Shown here: piece by piece, positions 37,826 through 46,214 of the stretch
How the letters are laid out: the number at the start of each line of letters is the position of its first letter
Numbering within the stretch: the stretch's first letter is position 1
Assembly (NCBI GenBank): GCA_029261395.1
Contig: JAJDBJ010000020.1
Location: 37,429-101,428, forward strand
DNA length: 64,000 bases
Direction: 5' to 3'
DNA from: Nitrospinaceae bacterium
Lineage (GTDB): Bacteria; Nitrospinota; Nitrospinia; Nitrospinales; Nitrospinaceae
Notes under the pieces: model-generated
Database searches by the model: none
Told to the model about the DNA's origin: nothing
The model's input: the letters and a program-made list of their open reading frames with translations, nothing else
Position numbers and translations under genes: made by a program

Positions 37826-39029
37826 CCTTACGTAATTCCTTAAGTTCATTGCCAGAAATACCCAAAAAATAAAGAATTAATTCAAGATTGTAAGTGCTGA
37901 TCGAGGCCTGGGCGTGCTGTTGAACAATGGGCTTGGCGTTGAAGGCGATCCCCAACCCGGCCTTGGCCAGCATGTGGATGTCGTTGGCGCCATCGCCCAC
38001 CGCCACGACCTGTTGCAGGGAGAGCCCCTCCTGCTCAGCGAGGGAGGCCAGAATATTAGCTTTGGCCTGTGCGTCGATCAGTTCCCCCTCCACTTCACCG
38101 GTAACTTTGCCATCCTCAATCTGCAGTTGATTGGCAAACCCGTAATCCAGCCGATACTTCTCCTTGAGCTTGGAAATGAAGAACTGAAACCCGCCGCTGA
38201 CAATGGCGATCTTGTAATTCAGGTGCTGTAGAATACGCACCAATTCCGCCGCACCGGGAGTGATAGGCAGATTCTCGTAAAGCTGTTCGAGTTGCTCAAC
38301 GGATAGCCCCTTCAAAAGCGCCACCCTCTGCTTGAGGGCCGTGGTGAAATCGATCTCCCCCAGCATGGCCTTCTCGGTGATCCCCGTCAACTGCTCCCCG
38401 ACCCCCGCCAGCTTGCCCAACTCATCGATCACTTCGCATTGCAGGAAGGTCATATCGGCGTCGAACACGATCAACCGCTTGTTGCGGCGGAACAGGGTGT
38501 CCTCCTGAACAGCGATATCGACATCAAAGTTCTCCTTAAAGTGTAGGAGCGCGGCGAGAATACCAACATTGGTCATTACCTGCTTGGCGCCGATGACGAT
38601 TTCAATCACATGATGGTCGGCATAGTCCAACTGCTCGATGCGGATGATGTTGATATCCAGATCCGCCAGAATTCGAGTGATGGCCTGAAGAGCCACCGGA
38701 CCGATTTTTTTTCCCAGAATAGTAACGACCAAGCGATGCTTGTAGGGCGCTTCAGGGCGATGCTCAGAATCCCAGGGATGCGCCACGACTTTCATGCCGG
38801 TCTGCGCCCCATAAGTATTCAGAGATCCCCGTAGATCGGCCAAAGCCTGTGGATTTTTACTCTCCAGTAAAATCGACAGGTTCAGCATCCCGTTAAAAAC
38901 AAACTGCTTGATGTCGACTACCAGGCATTCGTGGCTGACGATCGTCTCCAGCGCTTCGGCGAGAATACCCGGCCGGTCCGACCCGGAGATATGGATATGA
39001 ATTTGTTCGGTCGATTGAGGAGAAGTCAT
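37803..39029 (-). CDS. serB: phosphoserine phosphatase with two N-terminal ACT domains
   Basis: Final step of serine synthesis. 408 residues: ACT-like domains at about 8-85 (IHISGSDRPGILAEALE) and 95-180 (KHRLVVTILGKKIGPVALQ), then a HAD phosphatase with motif I VFDADMTFLQCEVID, IAIVSGGFQFFI and VGDGANDIHMLAKAGLGIAF. The ACT regions would allow feedback by serine or a related amino acid, as in mycobacterial SerB2. Three bases separate it from the downstream LRR gene. Confidence 0.95.
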   Translation of the reverse strand: MTSPQSTEQIHIHISGSDRPGILAEALETIVSHECLVVDIKQFVFNGMLNLSILLESKNPQALADLRGSLNTYGAQTGMKVVAHPWDSEHRPEAPYKHRLVVTILGKKIGPVALQAITRILADLDINIIRIEQLDYADHHVIEIVIGAKQVMTNVGILAALLHFKENFDVDIAVQEDTLFRRNKRLIVFDADMTFLQCEVIDELGKLAGVGEQLTGITEKAMLGEIDFTTALKQRVALLKGLSVEQLEQLYENLPITPGAAELVRILQHLNYKIAIVSGGFQFFISKLKEKYRLDYGFANQLQIEDGKVTGEVEGELIDAQAKANILASLAEQEGLSLQQVVAVGDGANDIHMLAKAGLGIAFNAKPIVQQHAQASISTYNLELILYFLGISGNELKELRKAMERPDS

Positions 39030-39032
39030 AAT

Positions 39033-39488
39033 TTACAACTGAGGATTGTAACGCCAGCCATCGCGTTTTTTGCAGGTCCAGCCTTCGTTGACCTGAAACG
39101 TGGTGAGACCGTCCAGCGTTTGCGATTCGAACAAAGCCATAACACCGGGTCCTTCTATAGGATTGCCCTTCAGGTGAAGGCGCTTCAGTTTCGGCAGGCA
39201 CTTCGACTGGGCCAGTTTTTGCAGGCCGGCATCGGTCAGTCCGTTTTTATTGAGGTTGAGGTATTGGATATTCTCCAGATGCTCGCACTCGGCCAGTTCC
39301 GCGAGTCCCGCATCGCCCAGTTGATTGTCATCCAGGTCCAGCCAGCTCACCTCTTTCAGTCGCGGAGTCTGCCAGAGCAGGCGGGCCTCTTCCGCCGTCA
39401 GGCCGAGACCGCTCAACATCGCCTGATTGCCGCGCAGGCGTCCCTCAAAAATCGATTCAACGTCCGTAAATTGTGTTCTCTGCGCCAT
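39033..39488 (-). CDS. small leucine-rich-repeat protein
   Basis: A 151-residue cytoplasmic protein with ribonuclease-inhibitor-type LRRs. Repeats visible: EVSWLDLDDNQLGDAGLAEL, IQYLNLNKNGLTDAGLQKL and LKRLHLKGNPIEGPGVMAL, each near 26 residues. ATG 39488 is used; a TTG two codons upstream is possible. No signal peptide. It lies 3 bp upstream of serB's start on the same strand and is likely co-transcribed with it. Role unknown; LRRs generally bind proteins. Confidence 0.8.
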   Translation of the reverse strand: MAQRTQFTDVESIFEGRLRGNQAMLSGLGLTAEEARLLWQTPRLKEVSWLDLDDNQLGDAGLAELAECEHLENIQYLNLNKNGLTDAGLQKLAQSKCLPKLKRLHLKGNPIEGPGVMALFESQTLDGLTTFQVNEGWTCKKRDGWRYNPQL

Positions 39489-39544
39489 TTTCAATATTCT
39501 TTAACATTGGAAGGTTCCAAAACGCGGGATTGTATCAATTATCT

Positions 39545-40372
39545 TCAACCTTTTGGCAAAATATTTTTTTTACGGTGGGGCTCAATATAATCTATTTTAT
39601 CGACAGGTATGATTTTGATATTGTAAGGAGGTCCATCTTTCCTAAATTCAGCAACATATACATGGGAATCAGATTTAAAAAGGAATCTTAATTGAGGTCC
39701 ATCTTTATCTGCTTTTTCCTTAATAATTGGAAGTTTTGATTTATCAGGATCAGCATCAAAAAAAGCCAAATATTTTCCAAAATAATATGGATAAAAATAT
39801 AATCCCATAGTCCCAAAAACATAAATTGAAAAAATCCATATCCTTCCAATATTTCTACTCTTTGAAATTGTAAAATAAATCAAATCTTGAATAGTTTCTA
39901 ATATGCATAATCCGTAAAACAAAACCCAAAATACATTTTTCGTCTTATTAAATATTTCAACTATTTCGATATTCGAAAATTTATTTATAAAAAAACTTAC
40001 CATTGGAAAAATAAAGAAAATTGGCAAAGCAAGTTTCCAAAAGAAGTCTTTTTCCATTATTTTCGGTTTTTCAAAAATATCAGTCAGTTTAAGTACTACA
40101 AATAATAATAAAAAACCCAACGGAATAAGGCTCATTCCAGCAGTTTGAAATATTGACTGTGAGTACGCTAACCAATCCGCTCCAAAGCTAGAATAATAAC
40201 CATTGGAAGTAGCCCACCCCACCAAGCAGGCCAGTCCAAATAAACCGACTATCCCAGTGGTAATACGCATTAAATTTTTAAAAATCGATTTAACAGTACC
40301 GAATATTAAGATGGAATCATATTTTCCCGGCTTATTACTTTCTTCATTTTCAGGTCTTTCTTTTTCTTCCAC
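39545..40372 (-). CDS. AT-rich multi-pass membrane protein of unknown function
   Basis: A 275-residue protein starting at GTG 40372 (aagga upstream). After a charged N-terminus (MEEKERPENEESNKPGKYDS) about five membrane helices are visible, for example GIVGLFGLACLVGWAT, GMSLIPLGFLLLFVVL, LPIFFIFPMVSFFI, then a soluble C-terminal domain of about 70 residues with beta-like pattern. Base composition is much richer in A+T than flanking genes, with many AAA/ATA/TTT codons, which suggests recent acquisition. I recognise no family. It follows a terminator that separates it from the GIY-YIG gene. Confidence 0.75.
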   Translation of the reverse strand: MEEKERPENEESNKPGKYDSILIFGTVKSIFKNLMRITTGIVGLFGLACLVGWATSNGYYSSFGADWLAYSQSIFQTAGMSLIPLGFLLLFVVLKLTDIFEKPKIMEKDFFWKLALPIFFIFPMVSFFINKFSNIEIVEIFNKTKNVFWVLFYGLCILETIQDLIYFTISKSRNIGRIWIFSIYVFGTMGLYFYPYYFGKYLAFFDADPDKSKLPIIKEKADKDGPQLRFLFKSDSHVYVAEFRKDGPPYNIKIIPVDKIDYIEPHRKKNILPKG

Positions 40373-40391
40373 TTTTATTTTCCTTCTTCAG

Positions 40392-40420
40392 TAAAAAAAG
40401 GGATGGCCGATTGGCCATCC
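40392..40420 (-). terminator. strong rho-independent terminator after GIY-YIG gene
   Basis: Perfect 9-bp stem gggatggcc (40399-40407) / ggccatccc (40412-40420), loop of four, followed on the minus strand by seven T residues (40392-40398). It lies 12 bases past the GIY-YIG stop and directly upstream of the AT-rich membrane gene, so that gene probably needs its own promoter. Confidence 0.88.
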
Positions 40421-40432
40421 CCCCTCTTCAGT

Positions 40433-40732
40433 TCAGCGATCACCGCAAGGTGGACGACCTCTATCTCGAATATCGTCCGCTATCTTTTTGCGGTTTGCTT
40501 CATTGGTGTAGAAAACGGCCGCCTTGACCGCTCCCACACATTTTTTTTTCCAGCATCCTTTCCGGTCATGATTATCCAATCGGTTCCGGAGTGTTCCTGA
40601 TTCGCCGACATCGATCAAATAATCGCCGTTGGCTCTACAATCAACAATGACATAGACCCCTGAAAAATTTTTCACGGGTCCGGATGAAGAAAAAAAACCA
40701 CCAAATGAATAACCCAAAACATCTACAACCAT
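40433..40732 (-). CDS. degenerate GIY-YIG-like protein (99 aa)
   Basis: A small protein starting at ATG 40732 with ggag eight bases upstream. FSGVYVIVDC (residues 23-32) and YLIDVGESGTLRNRLDNH (38-55) match the GIY and YIG strands and the following Arg helix; a C-terminal ANRKKIADDIRDRGRPPCG resembles the usual R-x-x-I-E helix, but the catalytic Glu position appears to be Asp. It may be an active or degenerate nuclease, or a DNA/RNA-binding module. A promoter at 40976-41003 reads toward it through a 240-base leader. Accessory in character. Confidence 0.65.
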   Translation of the reverse strand: MVVDVLGYSFGGFFSSSGPVKNFSGVYVIVDCRANGDYLIDVGESGTLRNRLDNHDRKGCWKKKCVGAVKAAVFYTNEANRKKIADDIRDRGRPPCGDR

Positions 40733-40768
40733 AATTCAACTCCTAATTACTACGTCGATTGTTATTGA

Positions 40769-40882
40769 CGGCGAAATTCGGAAGGGGTAGACTTTTGCAA
40801 CATTGTTTTACCGAATACTCGCCGCATTATCGCGAGAGAAAAATTGGCCGTTGACCCATGCCCGGGTCTGCGGCTTTTTTTT
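40769..40882. other. structured spacer: nested inverted repeats and T-tract hairpin
   Basis: This part of the 401-bp gap 40733-41133 is densely structured. Arms cggcga/tcgccg (40769-40774, 40819-40824) and ttcgg/ccgaa (40777-40781, 40811-40815) form one stem with a small internal loop. Further on, ccg (40848-40850), gaccc (40853-40857), gggtc (40864-40868) and cgg (40871-40873) form a hairpin followed by eight T residues on the plus strand. It could be a plus-strand small RNA ending in a terminator, or the structured leader of the GIY-YIG gene. A 63-codon minus-strand frame (40953-40762) crosses it without a good RBS. Confidence 0.35.
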
Positions 40883-40975
40883 CGCCCGCGCGAGCTAACT
40901 ACCAGACCACATTGCTCGTAACCTACCGAAAAACAAGCTAACGAGGGAATCACTACATCTAGTAGCTATACGCCC

Positions 40976-41003
40976 ACAATAGCACCATATAGAGGGGTGT
41001 CAA
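40976..41003 (-). promoter_or_regulatory. sigma70 promoter reading toward the GIY-YIG gene
   Basis: On the minus strand TTGACA (41003-40998), a perfect -35, is followed after 16 bases by TATTGT (40981-40976). Transcripts would start near 40969 and carry about 240 bases before the GIY-YIG ATG. Confidence 0.5.
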
Positions 41004-41133
41004 CCGGTTTGTCTCTAAATAATTTTTCGATTTTTCAAGTCGTTTAAAATCATGTAGTTCTGAAACAACTCCTTTTAAATCTGATAGGTAGGAAGAATCA
41101 AAGCGGCTTTGAGAGGAGTGTAATTCACATCAA

Positions 41134-42414
41134 TTATTTATCGTCACGGGGCACATATTTTTTGCCCTTCAGCTCGGCGGGGAGGTAGTCCTGCTCGACG
41201 GTGTGGTCGGGATAATTGTGGGGGTATTTGTAGTCGGTGCCGTAGCCGTATTTTTTGGCATCTTTGTAATGGGCGTCCCTCAGATGGTTGGGGACGGGAA
41301 ACGACTGGCCTTTATGTTCGATGTCACTCAACGCCGAGTCGATGGCTTTGATGGCGGTATTATTTTTCGGCGCGCGCGCGACATAGATGACGACCTGCGC
41401 CAGCGGGATTCTCGCTTCGGGTAGCCCGATACGCTCCACCACGTCAAAGGCCGCATTGGCGAGCACCAGCGCCATGGGATCGGCCAGGCCGACATCCTCC
41501 GATGCTGTGATGACCAGTCGACGAGCGATGAACCGGGGGTCCTCCCCTCCCGCGATCATTTTAGCCAGCCAGTAGATGGCGGCGTCGGCATCCGACCCGC
41601 GCATACTTTTCTGAAAGGCCGACGCGTGATCGTAGTGCTCGGTCCCGTCCTTGTCATACAGAACAGCGGTTCGCTGGACAATGCCTTCAATCACCGACGG
41701 CCCGATGGGTGGCGGATTCTCCACTCCCAGTTCCTTCTGATACATCACCGCCGCTTCCAAAACGTTCAGCGCACGGCGCGCATCGCCATTGGCATGGCTA
41801 ACCATAAAATCCATCGCCGCCTCGTCAAACGCAACCGGGGTATCGCCCAGTCCGTGAACCTCATCCTTTAAAGCCCGTTCTAGGATGTGGCGAATGTGAT
41901 CGGCGGTGAGGTATCCCAAACGGAACACCTGGCACCGGGACCGCAATGCGGGGATGACTTCAAACGATGGGTTTTCGGTGGTGGACCCGATGAGGCGGAT
42001 GGTCCCGTTCTCGACATAGGGCAGAACTGCGTCCTGCTGGGATTTGTTGAAGCGGTGAATTTCGTCGATGAACAGAATCGTTTGGCGCTTGGATTGCGCC
42101 CAACTGCTTTTGGCGCGTTCGATGATTTTCCGGATATCCGCGACACCGGCATTCACCGCGCTGATTTCATGGAACTCGCTTTGGGTGATGTGCGCCACGA
42201 TGCGGGCGATGGTGGTTTTGCCGGACCCCGGCGGTCCCCATAAAATAAAGGACAGCCCGGCATCCTTCTCAATCAACCGGCGGAGCGGACTTTTTTCACC
42301 GATCAGGTGTTCATGGCCGAACAGGTCTGCCCAGGATTCCGGCCGCATACGCTCGGCCAGAGGCGGTGGGGGGCCACCGGTTGATTTTTCATATTCAGGG
42401 AATAGTTCCGTCAT
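41134..42414 (-). CDS. rarA: replication-associated recombination protein A (AAA+ ATPase)
   Basis: RarA (MgsA) acts at stalled replication forks and is related to clamp-loader subunits and WRNIP1. 426 residues with Walker A WGPPGSGKTTIARI, Walker B ILFIDEIHRFNKSQQD, sensor region IGSTTENPSFEVIPALRSRC and a C-terminal tetramerisation domain with RLVITASEDVGLADP. The C-terminus HLRDAHYKDAKKYGYGTDYKYPH is typical. It stands alone; the next upstream gene is an unrelated lipoprotein. Confidence 0.97.
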   Translation of the reverse strand: MTELFPEYEKSTGGPPPPLAERMRPESWADLFGHEHLIGEKSPLRRLIEKDAGLSFILWGPPGSGKTTIARIVAHITQSEFHEISAVNAGVADIRKIIERAKSSWAQSKRQTILFIDEIHRFNKSQQDAVLPYVENGTIRLIGSTTENPSFEVIPALRSRCQVFRLGYLTADHIRHILERALKDEVHGLGDTPVAFDEAAMDFMVSHANGDARRALNVLEAAVMYQKELGVENPPPIGPSVIEGIVQRTAVLYDKDGTEHYDHASAFQKSMRGSDADAAIYWLAKMIAGGEDPRFIARRLVITASEDVGLADPMALVLANAAFDVVERIGLPEARIPLAQVVIYVARAPKNNTAIKAIDSALSDIEHKGQSFPVPNHLRDAHYKDAKKYGYGTDYKYPHNYPDHTVEQDYLPAELKGKKYVPRDDK

Positions 42415-42453
42415 CTCTTTTTTATACCAAAGAAACGCGGAATTCCCAAGAAC

Positions 42454-42487
42454 TCTAAAAGTCTCTTGTTTTAAGGCCGTGGATACC
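42454..42487. repeat. 34-bp direct repeat, copy A (resembles 3' end of ABC permease gene)
   Basis: This stretch matches 43245-43278 at 28 of 34 positions: both begin tctaaaagtctct, share tttaag and end ggatacc. Read on the minus strand, copy A codes GIHGLKTRDF-stop, parallel to the true permease C-terminus GIRSLKERDF-stop. It therefore looks like a displaced copy of that gene's end, lying on the far side of the lipoprotein gene. Confidence 0.6.
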
Positions 42488-42514
42488 TCAGCACTCGGTT
42501 AGACCCAGCCAGCT

Positions 42515-43111
42515 TTACTCAGTGTTGTCCTGACAGATACGTAAAGTTTTCTTGCCAGCGGATGCCCCGCCCTTAGGGCAATCCGGATCCTTGTATGTGC
42601 GGTGTGTTCCCGTAGACATTGCAACGAACTCACATGTATTTCCCAACGATGGTTTACAGTAAGACACACCTCCTACAGGCGTTTTCCATGAAAACGAAAA
42701 ATTATTAGTTTGGACATTACCCATGTTCATACATGCTCCAGATGTAGGAATAGCCGTGCATAGTGCGTCTTTAAGCGTAGCAAACGCAGCCTGCGGAGCT
42801 AGAGCATTGAGGTCAAGAGTATTTAATGGAAGAAGTTTGTACACTACCGAAGTTTCGCCTTGATCAATTCTCCATCCACCGTCTTCCTTCTTGGCATCAT
42901 AGTTCTTAAGAATCTCTACTTTCTTTCCTTCTTCGATATATAGAATTCCTGCCTTAATATCTCCGAAAGCCAGAAAACCAGACCCACACATAGCTAATCC
43001 CCTAACGGTCGTCTGCTCATCAAGTGCGGCTTTAACTTCTACTGTGGCCGATCGCATGCACCCTTGAAAAATCAATAATACTAATCCTAACAAGAGAACC
43101 ATTTTTCTCAT
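42515..43111 (-). CDS. lipoprotein of unknown function (198 aa)
   Basis: The signal peptide MRKMVLLLGLVLLIFQG-C has a lipobox at residues 15-18. The mature part has about eight cysteines (for example AMCGSG, LCTAIPTSGACMN, YCKPSLGNTCEF, DPDCPKG, ICQD), which suggests disulfides in the periplasm. I recognise no family. It is located between the two copies of a 34-bp repeat that copies the 3' end of the neighbouring ABC-permease gene, suggesting it was inserted there as a unit. Confidence 0.75.
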   Translation of the reverse strand: MRKMVLLLGLVLLIFQGCMRSATVEVKAALDEQTTVRGLAMCGSGFLAFGDIKAGILYIEEGKKVEILKNYDAKKEDGGWRIDQGETSVVYKLLPLNTLDLNALAPQAAFATLKDALCTAIPTSGACMNMGNVQTNNFSFSWKTPVGGVSYCKPSLGNTCEFVAMSTGTHRTYKDPDCPKGGASAGKKTLRICQDNTE

Positions 43112-43244
43112 GATCTACCTCCCTCCTCAACAAGTAAATCGTCGTTGGAAACTTGAATTTTCCTTCGATTTGACTAAGACCTTGCCACCCCTATGCCATT
43201 CCGTCAATCAAAAAATAGAATTGAAAAATGAGGATCACAGGTAT

Positions 43245-43278
43245 TCTAAAAGTCTCTCTCTTTAAGACTGCGGATACC
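43245..43278. repeat. 34-bp direct repeat, copy B (3' end of ABC permease gene)
   Basis: Partner of 42454-42487. This copy includes the actual stop codon and last ten codons of the permease gene on the minus strand. The two copies flank about 760 bp containing the lipoprotein gene. Confidence 0.6.
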
Positions 43279-44937
43279 CCGGCGCATGGGCTCGATCGCA
43301 ACATAACAGGAAAGTAAAATGACGAGAGTATAAAAACTCATGACTTCCAGATTCTCCGCTCCGCCTAAATACCTTTGAGTAAAGTGGACATACATGGGGC
43401 GGGCTCCCAAAACCAGCACGATGCCCACATAAATCAGGCTGGTGATAATGAACAAAATACCGCCGGTACCGCTGGAGATTTCCGAAATGTTTTCATACTT
43501 GAATTTGGGATACATCGCACCCATACCGACCGCCATCCCCACAACGCCGATTGTTATGAAGAAGATCCCGACAATGGACACCTGCATGACATAGGCATCG
43601 ACCTGCAGAAGCATATTGGAAACGATCACCAATAGTTCTCCAATAATCAGAAGCGGCGGAAAGTACATTAAAAATTTACCGACCAGAAACCGTTCCATTC
43701 GCAACGGCGAGGTGTAGATGGCCCACATCTTATTCCCTTCCAGGCTGGTGGTGGAAAACACAAACCGGGACGCGAGAGCCGAAAGCACAAAACCGATCAG
43801 CCCCACATTCAGAACCGAGACTACATTTTTCAATACGACATTATCGAGCGGCAGGTTGACGATGTTGAAGATATAAACCACCACCAACGCGGCCAGAATA
43901 AACAACTGCGACCAATAGGACGGGTCGCGCGAAAAGACAATCATATCCTTTTGAAATAATCCCTTTTGTCCCGTCGAGAACGGAAGAATTTTCAACCAAA
44001 GCGGTTTCTGGGTTCCCGGCTTGCGGACTTTATCCCGCGGAGCGCTTTTGACCTCCTGATAGGCGCGCCAGCTTCCAAAATAGATTTTCCGGCTGATCCA
44101 CCAGAACACTCCCCCTAAAACCAAAGCCGCCGCGTACAGATAGAGCAACTGCCACAGGGCCGTACCGGTTTGCTGATCGGTCCAACTGGAAATTCCAATC
44201 GTTATCCAACTGCTGGGATGGAACCCGAACTCCGGCATTTTGAGGCTTTCAACAAAGGCGATGATGGCCTCATCGGAAACTTTTTTATCAAAAAACTTTT
44301 CCGGCGACAAGAATCTGAAAAAAGCAATCATGCAGGCGAGATAAAACAATCCCATGAAAGACAATATCTGGTAGGCCTTGTCCGTTGGAAAAAACCACAT
44401 CAACACCATGATGCCGAGGACGCCCAACAGAGTGGGAATCACCACAAAAGGCGGCAGGCTTACCAGCAGGTAAAGGTAATATCCGGCATTCACTTCGAAG
44501 TAATACCCGTAGGCCAGAAAAATGGGGAAGGCAAAAATCAGCACCACCCAGGACGCATTGATGAGGGTTTGCGCAAAACGCACGCGAATAATGGAACCCT
44601 TGCTGATCGGCTGGGAATGCAGAAAATCGAGGTCGGAAGAAATATAATAAATCGACAGCGAAGCGATGATGGCGGAAAACAAAACCATCACGAACAGCGT
44701 GAGAAATATCACGTTGAGCAGTTGAAAGATCAGCTCTTCGCCGACTTTGAAGGGCAGTTCATCCAGATACCGGATCATCCGGTAGAAGAAAGCATAATTG
44801 GCAACAAAAAAAAGACTTCCGAGAATCCCAATCAATCCCCATCGTCCCCATTTATCGGAAGCAGGATGAGCCAAATGATTTTTCAGGAACAACCATCGGA
44901 CCCGGAACAACTTGTACGTATCAGACGTCGCCAGCAT
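43246..44937 (-). CDS. ABC-2-type exporter permease (orphan)
   Basis: A 563-residue inner-membrane protein with a dozen or more hydrophobic segments in two groups, separated by a soluble region near residues 300-340 (KSAPRDKVRKPGTQK). LDFLHSQPISKGSIIRVRF is typical of putative ABC exporter permeases of the Bacillus YthQ / PF16949-like type. ATG 44937 is used; a TTG 15 bases upstream is possible. Such permeases normally pair with an ATPase gene, but none lies next to it; YheT-type hydrolase is the upstream neighbour, 50 bp away. Confidence 0.85.
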   Translation of the reverse strand: MLATSDTYKLFRVRWLFLKNHLAHPASDKWGRWGLIGILGSLFFVANYAFFYRMIRYLDELPFKVGEELIFQLLNVIFLTLFVMVLFSAIIASLSIYYISSDLDFLHSQPISKGSIIRVRFAQTLINASWVVLIFAFPIFLAYGYYFEVNAGYYLYLLVSLPPFVVIPTLLGVLGIMVLMWFFPTDKAYQILSFMGLFYLACMIAFFRFLSPEKFFDKKVSDEAIIAFVESLKMPEFGFHPSSWITIGISSWTDQQTGTALWQLLYLYAAALVLGGVFWWISRKIYFGSWRAYQEVKSAPRDKVRKPGTQKPLWLKILPFSTGQKGLFQKDMIVFSRDPSYWSQLFILAALVVVYIFNIVNLPLDNVVLKNVVSVLNVGLIGFVLSALASRFVFSTTSLEGNKMWAIYTSPLRMERFLVGKFLMYFPPLLIIGELLVIVSNMLLQVDAYVMQVSIVGIFFITIGVVGMAVGMGAMYPKFKYENISEISSGTGGILFIITSLIYVGIVLVLGARPMYVHFTQRYLGGAENLEVMSFYTLVILLSCYVAIEPMRRGIRSLKERDF

Positions 44938-44987
44938 AGAATCGACTCTCAAGAAATTTGGACAGGTAATTTGAGTTTTAAGTGTGT

Positions 44988-45965
44988 CTATCTAGGATAA
45001 AGGGTTTTCGCCCATTGAACACAAATAAAATCCATCCAGCGCCGATCTCCCAAATCGTTCCGGGAACGGGAGATATAGCCCATATGTCCGCCGAACTCCG
45101 GGTTAATGAAGTCTATTTGCTGGCTCATACGCGCATTTTGGAAAACCTCCGAAGGGATAAAGGGGTCGTCCTGCGAGCAGAGAATGGTGGTGGGAACAGC
45201 GATATTCTCCAAAAACTGCTTTGAACTGCATGCTTCGTAATAGGCTTCCGCACTCGAATAACCGAACGCGGGAGCGGTATATTCCACATCAAACTCCCAG
45301 ATGGTGTTGGGCGTCGTCGCTGGTCGGAATGCGTCCGGATGGCATTGCACCAGGGCTTCCACCTGCCGGTTCATCAGCTTGAGATAATATTTATTGAAGG
45401 TGTTGGACCAGGGGCCTTCCGATATTTGCTGGCTGGCTACCTTAAGGTCGATGGGAGGGCTCACTGCCAGAGTGGAAAGGACATTGGAAGGGATTTGTCT
45501 GTCTTCACCCAGATATTTCAGAAGGACGTTGCCAGTCAGCGAAAACCCCATCACCAGGATTTTCCGGGCGGGGTACCGATCCGCAATATACTGGATCGTC
45601 CGCGCCAAATCCTCACTCGAGCCGCCATTCCAGAGCCGATCGCACAACCCAATTCCGCGACCGCTTCCCCGTTGATTCATCATAAAAACGCCAAACCCCT
45701 CCTGCAACAGCTTGGAGGCGATCCGACGCACGTACCCGGACTCACTGCACCCGCCCATACCATGACCGATGAGTACGACGGGAGCCGATTCCTCAACCGC
45801 TTTTAACTCGTACATCAGCAGTAAATTTTTTTCGTCCAGCCGAACCCGATGCTGGATCTTTCGCGGGAGTTCAGGATTGCCCGTGAACTGGGAACCGGTA
45901 ATCGTCTGCGCAATCGGTCCGCGAACCATGGGATGAGGATCAAAATTATAATCGAAACCGGCCAT
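44988..45965 (-). CDS. alpha/beta hydrolase, YheT family
   Basis: A 325-residue cytoplasmic hydrolase of the UPF0017/YheT group. ATG 45965 (ggaag upstream) gives MAGFDYNFDPHPMVRGPIAQTI, the family's start. VVLIGHGMGGCSESGYVRRI and MMNQRGSGRGIGLCDRLWNGG precede the nucleophile elbow VMGFSLTGNVLLKYLGE; catalytic Asp and His are likely in CSQDDPFIP and FGGHMGYIS. Related proteins hydrolyse short esters; the natural substrate is unknown. It could be co-transcribed with the ABC permease. Confidence 0.92.
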   Translation of the reverse strand: MAGFDYNFDPHPMVRGPIAQTITGSQFTGNPELPRKIQHRVRLDEKNLLLMYELKAVEESAPVVLIGHGMGGCSESGYVRRIASKLLQEGFGVFMMNQRGSGRGIGLCDRLWNGGSSEDLARTIQYIADRYPARKILVMGFSLTGNVLLKYLGEDRQIPSNVLSTLAVSPPIDLKVASQQISEGPWSNTFNKYYLKLMNRQVEALVQCHPDAFRPATTPNTIWEFDVEYTAPAFGYSSAEAYYEACSSKQFLENIAVPTTILCSQDDPFIPSEVFQNARMSQQIDFINPEFGGHMGYISRSRNDLGDRRWMDFICVQWAKTLYPR

Positions 45966-46153
45966 AAGAACTTCCCATCCGGCCGAGTCAAACCCGCCCA
46001 AGATTTAAAATAGTTATCTTTAAAACACCAGGAATTGAAATAAATTTCCCGCCAACGTATCTATACAGGGGGTGTTTATATATATTACAGGGTAATCTCT
46101 TCTTCGGGTCATTGGGTAGCAAAAAGAGTCCCTTATTGTCATTTTAAAGGCTC

Positions 46154-46182
46154 TTGACGGGCCCTATCCTACTTGATAGATT
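46154..46182 (+). promoter_or_regulatory. sigma70-type promoter for TPR-cupredoxin gene
   Basis: ttgacg (46154-46159) and tagatt (46177-46182) are 17 bases apart. The gene begins at 46215 with aaggaa upstream, giving a leader of about 25 bases. Confidence 0.5.
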
Positions 46183-46214
46183 GGCCTCATCAATAAATAA
46201 GGAATTTAAATTAT

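Noticed and set aside
40762..40953. 63-codon minus-strand frame upstream of the GIY-YIG gene
   Set aside because: GTG start without RBS and it crosses strong inverted repeats. It might be a relic peptide but I cannot support it as a gene.
41098..41112. tcaaagc/gctttga inverted repeat after rarA
   Set aside because: One-base spacer and no T-run, so it is not a good terminator; no regulator context to call it an operator.
44170..45000. 276-codon open frame on the plus strand
   Set aside because: Antisense to the ABC-2 permease; His/Gln-rich translation typical of a membrane-protein antisense frame.
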